DNA of 23,308 nucleotides from an uncultured Oscillospiraceae bacterium (lineage in GTDB: Bacteria > Bacillota > Clostridia > Oscillospirales > Ruminococcaceae), in assembly GCA_934454435.1 (NCBI GenBank), contig CAKSGA010000027.1:1-23308 (forward strand), in the 5' to 3' direction. The position numbers were made by a program, and so were the translations under genes. Within the stretch, counting starts at the first letter, position 1. The number at the start of each line of letters is the position of its first letter. The notes beneath the pieces are model-generated. The model saw nothing but the letters and a program-made list of their open reading frames with translations, made no database searches and had not been told where the DNA came from. Shown here piece by piece: positions 16,341 through 23,308 of this stretch.

Positions 16341-16432
16341 GTTTGTGTATTTTCCTCAATTCCGCAGACTTCCCCGTTCCGTTCATCTGCGTTCTCTACG
16401 GGCAGATTTGCCCTATTATGTTATACAGATTT

Positions 16433-16461
16433 ATTATAACATCGTTGCATGTTATTGTCAA
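16433..16461 (-). promoter_or_regulatory. Promoter of the lipoprotein-amidase operon
   Basis: Minus strand TTGACA (16456-16461), 17-bp spacer, TATAAT (16433-16438). Predicted leader is about 85 nt and includes an ATCTGC/GCAGAT inverted repeat. It lies directly behind the kinase terminator. Confidence 0.88.
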
Positions 16462-16474
16462 TACCCGGCGAAAC

Positions 16475-16510
16475 AAAAAAGAGCCCCCGGCTCAAATTCC
16501 GGGGACCCTC
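16475..16510 (-). terminator. Terminator of the LRR kinase gene
   Basis: On the minus strand GAGGGTCCCCGG pairs (small bulge) with CCGGGGGCTC across an eight-base loop (16481-16510) and is followed by TTTTTTG (16475-16480). It begins about 10 nt after the stop. Confidence 0.88.
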
Positions 16511-16519
16511 TCAATGATC

Positions 16520-18967
16520 TCAATAATATATAGTGTCAAGCTCGCCGGACAGTGTGGAGGCGATATCGGCGACCTGCGCCTTAGTCAGCCCCATGCCCTT
16601 CATGCTGATGATGCCGTTGACCGTCAGGCCGTTGAACGTACCGAAAGAACTTTCTGTGATATTGTTATAATCCAGATAAAGCTCATTAATGCTCTCGCAC
16701 TCCCACAGGGGCGAAACGTTGCTGATACGGTTATCGCCCAGGTAAATATACGACAGGTCAGGCTTGCCCGAAAGGAACGAGATGTCAGAAATTCCGCACC
16801 CCGCAAGGCATACTCTCTGGAGCTGATCCATCTTTTTCAGCACACTCACAGAGCCCGACACCGCACAGTTATTTACACCCAGCGAAGTCAGTCTGGTGCA
16901 GCCCCTGATAGCGTTAAGACTTGTGATCTTCGTATCGCACAGCCACAGGCTGTCGAGCTTTTTCATGCCGCTCAGCACTGAAATGTCGGATATCGGATTA
17001 TTGTTCGCTCCGAATCCCACAAGACCTGTCAGCTTTTTCACCGCCGAAATATCTGACACGTTATTGTTGTGAAAATACAGGTACTTCAGCTTCGGCATGT
17101 ACTTCACAAAGGAAATGTCACTGATATTATTGTCGTTCAAAATCAGCGTATCAAGGTTCGTCATGTACTTCAGGTCGGCAACGTCACTGTTTTTCAGCCC
17201 TGCGCCCTCTATCGTCAGACTTTCAAGATCCGTTGAATAGCTTTTTCCGCCGATCTTTACCGAGTCCACAGTTGCCGGGGGCTTCGCAGCCGCAGATGTC
17301 GAAGCCGAAGTGGTCGTTGTCACCTCCGGCGTGGAAGAACCGGACGAGCTGGTCGTTGTATCCTCCGGGGGCTCACTGTCAGGCTCGGGAGTAGTAGACT
17401 TCGTGGTCTTTCTGGTCGTGGTGGTCGCAGAGGTCCTGCTGGTGGTTTCCGGCTCCTCCGGTTCCTGGTCGTCCTCGGTGGGTATTATTTCCGGGACGCT
17501 TTCGGACGCTGACGGAACAGTCGTGCCGCTGTAATAATTCCCGCTGTTTACTGTTTCCTGGACGGGAACGCTCCCGTCTCCCCTGCCAACGGAAACGGCA
17601 ATTATGACCGCCGCTGCGGCTGCCGCTACGGTTCCGCCTGCGGCGATGAAAGCCTTTTTAGGCAGACGCTTCTTCGGAGCTGATGGCTCCGGTCCCTGCA
17701 CTGCTGCGGGGAACTCCCCGGTTTCCACAGGAACAACGGACGGGACCGCTTCTTCAGGGACAACGGGCGGGACCGCTTCCTCAGGCACAGGAGTCGTCAC
17801 CGGCATTGGCGTTTCCTCCGGAGCTGCAGCGAAAGAGGGTTCCCCGGCAGGAACCGGCGGAGGTACTATAGTTTGCTCCTCCGGTGCGGACCGGACTGTG
17901 CTCCCCTGGGTGCGGCGGGTGCTTCCGAATGGCATTGCCGTGGGGAATGCGACGTCCGCACTCATGGCGGGCTGCTGCGGGACTATGATGGGCTGAGGCT
18001 GGTAGTCAACAGCGCTGAGGTCGCTGCGCATTACAAAGACGTCTGCATAGCGGTCAGAGATCTTCAGCTGCACCGCTCTCAAAATGACCTCCCACAGCTT
18101 CGGCTCGATGCCAAAACGGTTCTCGCTGAACGTGGAGTCGTCCTCCAGGCGGGTCATGGGGTCGTCCGGGATCTCGCCGGTTAGCGCATAGTACATCGTT
18201 GCGCCCAGGGAGTAGATGTCCGTCCAGGGTCCCTGCCTGCCCTTTTTCTGGTACTGCTCCAGCGGGGCGAAGCCGGGCTTCAGTATCACCGAAAGGCTCT
18301 GGGAGCGCTCCATAAGCACCTGTCGTGCAGCGCCGAAATCTATCAGCTTGACATCGCCGTTGCTGCAAAGCATGATGTTGTCCGGTGAGATGTCCCGGTG
18401 GAGCACCGATGTGCTGTGCGCCGCCATCAGAGCATTTGTGACATTATACGCAAGGAACAGCGCCTGGGGAGCGGTCAGCAGCCCCTGCTTCTGGACGTAC
18501 TCCTTCAGGGTCCTGCCATGGAGGTACTCCATGGAGAAATAGACCGTGTCGTTCTCGTAAAAGAACTCATGGACCCCCACGATATTCGGGTTTCCGTTGA
18601 ACCGGGACACCAGCTTTGCTTCCTCGTAGAAACGCTCGGCGCCCGCACGGAATACGTCCGCATTTTCCTCGGTAGTGACTGCCACGGTAGGGTCTCCGCT
18701 GTTCCTTATCGCCAGCCCGAAGGGGTAGTATTCCTTTACTGCGACCTTTTTTCCCGTGGAATTATCCAGAGCCAGGTAGGTTATTCCAAAACCGCCCTTA
18801 CCAATCGCCCTGCCGATTATGTACTTTCCGATCAGAATGCTGCCCGGGGCAAGCATTGTAGGGTCGTTCACCGCTGTTGACGGGTCATAGCCGCAAACCG
18901 GGCAGGGCTGAGCCCCGACCTCTTCAAAGCAGCTTTCGCACAGCTTTCTCCCACCTATCTCGATCAT
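16520..18967 (-). CDS. Membrane Ser/Thr protein kinase with N-terminal zinc ribbon and outer leucine-rich repeats
   Basis: 815 residues. A zinc ribbon (Cys10, Cys13, Cys22, Cys25) precedes a eukaryotic-like kinase domain (about 47-316): Gly loop GKGGFG (56-61), Lys78 in VAVKEYY, HRDISPDN (catalytic Asp192, Asn197), DFG (210-212) and the GFAPLEQY segment. All catalytic residues are present, so it should be active. A Pro/Val/Glu-rich juxtamembrane region, a basic stop and one span (about 440-460, Ala-rich) follow, then a Thr-rich stalk (about 500-565). The C-terminal part (about 575-790) has roughly eight to nine 22-residue leucine-rich repeats of the NNNISDIS type, as in internalins. Topology is kinase inside, repeats outside. 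The ATG at 18967 has GAGGTGA upstream. It is transcribed alone. Confidence 0.92.
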   Translation of the reverse strand: MIEIGGRKLCESCFEEVGAQPCPVCGYDPSTAVNDPTMLAPGSILIGKYIIGRAIGKGGFGITYLALDNSTGKKVAVKEYYPFGLAIRNSGDPTVAVTTEENADVFRAGAERFYEEAKLVSRFNGNPNIVGVHEFFYENDTVYFSMEYLHGRTLKEYVQKQGLLTAPQALFLAYNVTNALMAAHSTSVLHRDISPDNIMLCSNGDVKLIDFGAARQVLMERSQSLSVILKPGFAPLEQYQKKGRQGPWTDIYSLGATMYYALTGEIPDDPMTRLEDDSTFSENRFGIEPKLWEVILRAVQLKISDRYADVFVMRSDLSAVDYQPQPIIVPQQPAMSADVAFPTAMPFGSTRRTQGSTVRSAPEEQTIVPPPVPAGEPSFAAAPEETPMPVTTPVPEEAVPPVVPEEAVPSVVPVETGEFPAAVQGPEPSAPKKRLPKKAFIAAGGTVAAAAAAVIIAVSVGRGDGSVPVQETVNSGNYYSGTTVPSASESVPEIIPTEDDQEPEEPETTSRTSATTTTRKTTKSTTPEPDSEPPEDTTTSSSGSSTPEVTTTTSASTSAAAKPPATVDSVKIGGKSYSTDLESLTIEGAGLKNSDVADLKYMTNLDTLILNDNNISDISFVKYMPKLKYLYFHNNNVSDISAVKKLTGLVGFGANNNPISDISVLSGMKKLDSLWLCDTKITSLNAIRGCTRLTSLGVNNCAVSGSVSVLKKMDQLQRVCLAGCGISDISFLSGKPDLSYIYLGDNRISNVSPLWECESINELYLDYNNITESSFGTFNGLTVNGIISMKGMGLTKAQVADIASTLSGELDTIYY
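17731..17784 (-). repeat. 27-bp tandem duplication inside the kinase juxtamembrane region
   Basis: Two adjacent 27-bp copies (17731-17757 and 17758-17784) with a few differences encode a repeated VPEEAVP(P/S)VVP unit. It is in frame, so the protein is intact; repeat number could vary between strains. Confidence 0.75.
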
Positions 18968-18980
18968 ATAACATCACCTC

Positions 18981-19029
18981 ATAACTGAACAGCCTGAAAT
19001 CAGGCGCATATAGTTTCAGTTATATTATA
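18981..19029 (-). promoter_or_regulatory. Kinase-gene promoter (extended -10) overlapping a 9-bp inverted repeat
   Basis: TATAAT on the minus strand (19024-19029) is preceded by TGG, an extended -10; the -35 region is poor. Directly downstream ATAACTGAA (18981-18989) and its complement (19015-19023) form a 9-bp inverted repeat enclosing a GCCTG/CAGGC hairpin (18992-19005). It covers the predicted start point and most of the leader, and could be an operator or a 5' RNA hairpin. Confidence 0.65.
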
Positions 19030-19080
19030 CCATATACTATATTTTTTTGGTATGCAGATTAGTTATACAAATCATATTGG

Positions 19081-19111
19081 TAAATAAAAATGAGAGGAAC
19101 GGAGTCCTCCC
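19081..19111 (-). terminator. Terminator of the DUF4234-like gene
   Basis: Minus strand GGGAGGA pairs with TCCTCTC (one G-U pair; arms 19105-19111 and 19092-19098) over a six-base loop, followed by ATTTTTATTT. It lies about 30 nt beyond the stop. Confidence 0.8.
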
Positions 19112-19140
19112 ATTTTTTGTGTTTCGTTATGTACTGATGA

Positions 19141-19647
19141 TCAGCCCTTAACGTTGTAATCCTCGCAGAGAGCGTTCATAGCGCCGAAGAGCTTAGCACA
19201 GTAAACGAACGGACCAACGATGATAAATGAACCAAGCACATTCCAGAGCCAGAAAGAAGAAGCGCCGAACTCGATCGCAATGCCACGTCTTTTAAGCTCG
19301 TTGCCGATTCTGTCGGAAAGGTTGTGATACCATACAAGGCTGCCGATTCCCAATGTGATGCCGGCAACCAGGAAGCACAGCAGGCAGAAGTGCATCGTCT
19401 TTCTGTTATCATAACGGGAAGCGATGAGGTTTATCCTCTCGGAAATAGAGGACATAACAACGATGGGATAAATGCCGAATGTAATGAGTCCCAGGAAGAT
19501 GTACTTCACGAGGGAATAATTAGCCTTCAGCTGAAGCGCAGGGGCATTGGAATAGGAAGCATTCTGTGCTCCGTTAGTCAGTGCGCCGCATGCGGGGCAA
19601 GCAACTGCGCCTGCCGGGAGTTCGCTACCACAATTTGTGCAAACCAT
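19141..19647 (-). CDS. Zinc-ribbon membrane protein, DUF4234-like
   Basis: 168 residues. An N-terminal zinc ribbon (Cys3, Cys6, Cys17, Cys20) is joined by an Asn/Ala-rich linker to a membrane domain with about three to four hydrophobic segments: ~48-68 (YIFLGLITFGIYPIVVM), ~88-106 (FCLLCFLVAGITLGIGSLVW) and ~133-155 (WLWNVLGSFIIVGPFVY). The pattern of ITFGIYPIV followed by a soluble helix and WYHNLSDRIGNELKRRG is typical of DUF4234 proteins, whose function is unknown. The start is ATG 19647, with AAGGAG nine to ten bases upstream and the first Cys two residues in; upstream in-frame codons overlap the promoter. It has its own promoter and terminator. The next gene also starts with a zinc ribbon, hinting at a shared membrane-associated role. 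Confidence 0.85.
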   Translation of the reverse strand: MVCTNCGSELPAGAVACPACGALTNGAQNASYSNAPALQLKANYSLVKYIFLGLITFGIYPIVVMSSISERINLIASRYDNRKTMHFCLLCFLVAGITLGIGSLVWYHNLSDRIGNELKRRGIAIEFGASSFWLWNVLGSFIIVGPFVYCAKLFGAMNALCEDYNVKG

Positions 19648-19679
19648 AATGAATCTCCTTTTTATAATATATGTGTGTT

Positions 19680-19731
19680 TCATCGGATCATCCGATGATT
19701 TAATTATACACAATAAATCATCTTTTGTCAA
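19680..19731 (-). promoter_or_regulatory. Promoter of the DUF4234-like gene with a dyad at the start point
   Basis: Minus strand TTGACA (19726-19731), 17-bp spacer ending TTGTG, TATAAT (19703-19708). Immediately downstream an 8-bp inverted repeat TCATCGGA/TCCGATGA with a three-base centre (19680-19698) spans the predicted start of transcription, a position suited to an operator. Confidence 0.8.
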
Positions 19732-19831
19732 TATAAAAACACATATTCAGACACTGTATGAGCAATATTTGCCTTTTTATACAAAAATACTATTCAATAT
19801 TGTATTGTATGCACTGATGAAGCCCTATATT

Positions 19832-19860
19832 ACAAAACCGCCCTGCATTTTACAGGGCGG
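19832..19860 (-). terminator. Terminator of gdhA and the small ORF
   Basis: A perfect 8-bp stem CCGCCCTG/CAGGGCGG with a seven-base loop (19838-19860), followed on the minus strand by TTTTGT. It lies just beyond the stop of the 60-codon ORF. Confidence 0.88.
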
Positions 19861-19871
19861 TCGTATTATTA

Positions 19872-20054
19872 TTATTTCGTGTGGTCGAGGTTAAAGTTAC
19901 AGTTCTCGTGGAACTGTTTACTCTCCTTTGCGCCTTTTCCTGACTTCCTGTCGTCAGGGTGAAGCTCACGGTGCAGATGAAGGTCCTGCTGCTTGTTTTC
20001 ACTGCGGACCAGGTCTGCGTCCTGCTTCATCGTGTGAGTTTTCTTTTCACTCAT
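19872..20054 (-). CDS. Small highly charged, histidine-rich hypothetical protein
   Basis: A 60-residue ORF starting MSEKKTHTMKQDADLV, almost free of hydrophobic residues, rich in Lys, Asp, Glu and His (motifs LHLHRELHPDDR and NFNLDHTK). No membrane span and probably disordered. It begins 18 nt after the gdhA stop and ends just before the terminator, so it is co-transcribed with gdhA; the ribosome site GGTGG is weak. I do not recognise a family. The placement inside the gdhA transcript and the sharp fit to the terminator favour a real gene, but a non-coding 3' region is possible. Confidence 0.55.
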   Translation of the reverse strand: MSEKKTHTMKQDADLVRSENKQQDLHLHRELHPDDRKSGKGAKESKQFHENCNFNLDHTK

Positions 20055-20072
20055 AGCGCCACCGGTTCTGAA

Positions 20073-21524
<1,452 letters not shown>

Positions 21525-21527
21525 TTA

Positions 21528-21556
21528 ATTATACAACATGTTTATTCATTTTGCAA
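21528..21556 (-). promoter_or_regulatory. Promoter of gdhA
   Basis: Minus strand TTGCAA (21551-21556), 17-bp spacer, TATAAT (21528-21533). The predicted start near 21521 gives a leader of about 95 nt. Confidence 0.75.
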
Positions 21557-21929
21557 GATAGTTTTGAGATTTTTTCATTGCAAAAATGCTTTTTGTTTAC
21601 TTGCAACAATTAGATTGGGCTCGGGTTGTGCATATTTCACAGTTTTATTTACTAAAAAAACCTGTTGAACTGGAGAAATCCTGCATCAATGTGCAGAAAT
21701 GTGCCTGAATCGCAGGCGTCCGATTTGTGCTCCCGCACACGTAAAACGGCTTTGCAAAGCCAATCGGCTGTATTTGTCCATATACATGCGGTTTGTATGA
21801 TATATCACGTTTGTATAGTTTGGTTCCGTTTTTGAAATATTTCTGCGCAGAAATTTCATTTTCACTTCCATTAAAGGGAAATTTCTTGTAAGTTCACAGC
21901 TGCCTGTACATAAAATTTGCAGAAACCCC
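21557..21929. other. Gene-poor divergent intergenic region with palindromes and direct repeats
   Basis: This stretch separates gdhA (minus) from the plus-strand regulatory operon. I see no convincing gene; a 98-codon minus ORF crosses it without a good ribosome site. It holds CTGCA/TGCAG (21681-21696), GCCTG/CAGGC (21703-21717), the perfect 14-bp palindrome GGCTTTGCAAAGCC (21748-21761), two direct GTTTGTAT copies 18 bp apart (21791, 21809) flanking the palindrome TGATATATCA (21798-21807), and the perfect 16-bp palindrome ATTTCTGCGCAGAAAT (21839-21854). These are candidate binding sites for the XRE protein encoded downstream, or remnants of an element end. Confidence 0.6.
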
Positions 21930-21959
21930 TTGACAACTCCAAGCTGCTTGTGATATAAT
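21930..21959 (+). promoter_or_regulatory. Promoter of the sigma-like/XRE/ImmA operon
   Basis: Plus strand TTGACA (21930-21935), 18-bp spacer ending TTGTGA, TATAAT (21954-21959). Short complementary arms CTTGT (21947-21951) and ACAAG (21968-21972) bracket the -10 and could form an operator. Confidence 0.85.
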
Positions 21960-22019
21960 CTGTTCATACAAGGCATTTTCATGCACGTATGTTTTTATGA
22001 ACAAAAGGGAGTGATATCA

Positions 22020-22448
22020 TTGCCTGACATAATGAGTATTCTTGAACGTGCCCGCACTATGGAGCAGGAAACCTCCACGCAGCTTGAACACATCGAGCGG
22101 CTGCGCCGCATTGCCAAACGTGCACAGGAATCCACCGTATATGCACAGCAGACCATTGATAAGCTCATGCGACTGGAGATGCAGCTAAACGACACCATCG
22201 ACCACATGTGCGATGCCAAGGCGGACGCCCTGCGGTACATCAGCTTCCTCAGCGGAGAAGAGCGCAGCGTCATAGAGGGCTACTACATTCTCGCCAAAAG
22301 CTGGCAGCAGCTCTCCTACGACCTCTACATGAGCGAGCGCCGTGTGTACATGCTCCGCAAAAGCGGGCTGAGAAAGCTGCTGGACAGGTTCGGCGGAGAT
22401 ATCCCAAAAAAGGACAGGGCAAATGTAAGTCTCCTTGAAAGGAGTTAG
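22020..22448 (+). CDS. Small sigma-region-4-like regulator (DUF1492/RinA-like)
   Basis: 142 residues from a TTG at 22020, which has GGGAG eight bases upstream; the ATG at 21981 lies within about 15 nt of the predicted RNA start and has no ribosome site. Residues about 1-80 are helical and probably coiled coil (SILERARTMEQETSTQLEHI). Residues about 80-128 resemble sigma-70 region 4: FLSGEERSVIEGYYILAKSW, then QQLSYDLYMSERRVYMLRK as the helix-turn-helix. This coiled coil plus region-4 layout is that of the DUF1492/RinA/ArpU-type late regulators of phages and integrative elements. Family assignment is by pattern only. The XRE gene follows with its ribosome site overlapping this stop codon. Confidence 0.7.
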   Translation: MPDIMSILERARTMEQETSTQLEHIERLRRIAKRAQESTVYAQQTIDKLMRLEMQLNDTIDHMCDAKADALRYISFLSGEERSVIEGYYILAKSWQQLSYDLYMSERRVYMLRKSGLRKLLDRFGGDIPKKDRANVSLLERS

Positions 22449-22450
22449 CA

Positions 22451-22885
22451 ATGGGAATTGGCAGACGGATACGGACGCTCCGGGAGCGTGCCGGAATAAC
22501 TCAGGAGGAGCTCGCACGGCGGCTCGGGGTAACGCCTTCGGCGGTGGGGAACTACGAGCGGGAGATAAGCCACCCGAAAGAAGAGGTACTGTACAGGCTG
22601 TTCACGGCGCTTTCCTGCGAGCCTAATGAGCTCTTCTCGGACTTCTACAACGCACGGCTCTCCCCGGCGCAGCTGCATCTCGCAAAATACCGTGAGCTCG
22701 ATGACCACGGCAGGGAGCTTGTGGACGCCTGCACCGAAATAGAACACAGCCGCTGCACCCAGGGGCTCACCGCAGTCGCCGCCAGGAGCTTCAGCAAGGG
22801 GAATTCCCGGCACGAGCTCCGGCTCACGAAGCGGGAGGGCGCACCAAGCATTTTAGACCAGCCTGACCATAAGGAGGACATATGA
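22451..22885 (+). CDS. XRE-family transcriptional regulator
   Basis: 144 residues. An N-terminal HTH_XRE domain (about 3-58) is clear: IGRRIRTLRERAGITQEEL, ARRLGVTPSAVGNYERE, then HPKEEVLYRLFTALSCEPNEL. The C-terminal half (about 65-144) is charged, with LSPAQLHLAKYRELDDHGRE resembling the short oligomerisation tail of many such repressors. There is no LexA-like peptidase domain, so inactivation would need a partner, which the next gene provides. AAAGGAG lies seven to eight bases upstream of ATG 22451, and its end overlaps the next start (ATGA). It is probably a repressor of the element's promoter, possibly its own. Confidence 0.9.
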   Translation: MGIGRRIRTLRERAGITQEELARRLGVTPSAVGNYEREISHPKEEVLYRLFTALSCEPNELFSDFYNARLSPAQLHLAKYRELDDHGRELVDACTEIEHSRCTQGLTAVAARSFSKGNSRHELRLTKREGAPSILDQPDHKEDI

Positions 22886-23308
22886 CAGGTTCAGAGGCAC
22901 TCTGCCGCTCGGGGGTCTGCTCGCTCCCGGTAAGCGTTTCGACAGTCGCCGGGGCTTTCGGGGTCAAGGTCGTGGATTACGCTTCATTCGAGCGTTCGTT
23001 CAGCGTTACCCGGCAGGAGCTCTACGACAACGCCAGTTTCAGCGGGTTTTCCATGATGGTGGACGGGCAGTTCGTGTGCGTGCTGAACACCAGCCTTTGC
23101 CACCGTGCAAGGCGCAGATGGACCGCCGCCCATGAGCTCGGGCATGTCCTCTCAGGACACATCTCCGGGGAGCGCAGCTTCACTACCCCCGAGCAGGAAC
23201 GTGAAGCAGACTTGTTCGCTGCAGAGCTCCTTGCGCCGCTCACAGTACTGCATTTCTGCGGGGTGTCCTCCGCAACGGAAATCGAAAAGCTGTGCGGGAT
23301 ATCCCGGC
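22882..23308 (+). CDS. ImmA/IrrE-family metallo-endopeptidase, N-terminal part (cut by window end)
   Basis: About 142 codons are visible and the frame stays open at 23308. The zinc motif HELGH is at residues 84-88 in RWTAAHELGHVLSGH, and the third ligand region is EREADLFAAELL (about 106-117), as in ImmA/IrrE (peptidase M78) proteins. The ATG overlaps the XRE stop by four bases and has AAGGAGG just upstream, so translation is coupled. In ICEBs1 and similar elements ImmA cuts the XRE repressor ImmR to start excision, and IrrE/PprI does the same to DdrO; a repressor-cleaving role here is inferred from motif plus gene order. Confidence 0.9.
   Translation, partial: MTGSEALCRSGVCSLPVSVSTVAGAFGVKVVDYASFERSFSVTRQELYDNASFSGFSMMVDGQFVCVLNTSLCHRARRRWTAAHELGHVLSGHISGERSFTTPEQEREADLFAAELLAPLTVLHFCGVSSATEIEKLCGISR

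Noticed and set aside
21686..21982. 98-codon minus-strand ORF in the divergent intergenic region
   Set aside because: It runs through palindromes and the opposite promoter, lacks a good ribosome site, and the product has no domain; at most a decayed remnant.

Overview
The window looks like a chromosomal segment from a Gram-positive, spore-lineage Clostridia member, most probably a Ruminococcus-like Oscillospiraceae. The reasons are a mid-to-high GC coding bias, strong AGGAGG-type ribosome sites, SpoVS next to YmdB, Thr/Pro-rich linkers in secreted proteins, and a cell-surface Ser/Thr kinase with leucine-rich repeats. This assignment is inferred from gene content and style; no database search was possible.

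From about 21.4 kb down to base 1 every recognised gene lies on the minus strand. In transcription order they are: gdhA with a small charged ORF behind it; a zinc-ribbon membrane protein (DUF4234-like); a zinc-ribbon Ser/Thr kinase with one membrane span and an outer LRR domain; a two-gene secreted operon (a GHL10-type lipoprotein, then a very large protein with an N-terminal barrel-like region and a C-terminal amidase_3); glmS; a structured MITE-like repeat; galE; rpsO; pnp; an A/T-rich orphan ORF; a four-span membrane protein; the purA-ymdB-spoVS operon; L-asparaginase; and the N-terminal part of a YitT-family membrane protein that runs off the left end. Ten minus-strand promoters can be read, nine of them with a 17-bp spacer, and seven hairpins with T-runs mark most unit ends. 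The promoters for ansA-yitT and pnp are not clear.

After a strand switch and a roughly 400-bp gene-poor stretch rich in palindromes (about 21.53-21.93 kb), a plus-strand operon begins: a small sigma-region-4-like/DUF1492-like regulator, an XRE-family repressor-like protein, and an ImmA/IrrE-type HExxH metallopeptidase cut off by the right end. This is the regulatory layout of integrative elements and prophages (repressor plus anti-repressor protease), so the right end may be the edge of a mobile element or a domesticated switch.

Functionally the core is housekeeping (purine, amino-sugar and nitrogen metabolism, RNA decay, ribosomal protein S15) with a central cell-envelope block. GlmS and GalE supply amino-sugar and UDP-sugar precursors, the GHL10 lipoprotein and the amidase probably act on wall polymers, and the LRR kinase is a plausible envelope sensor. 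The most unusual items are the sigma-like/XRE/ImmA operon, the MITE-like element between duplicated terminator hairpins, the kinase-LRR receptor, the barrel-amidase fusion, and an rpsO leader with a perfect 6-nt anti-Shine-Dalgarno sequence.
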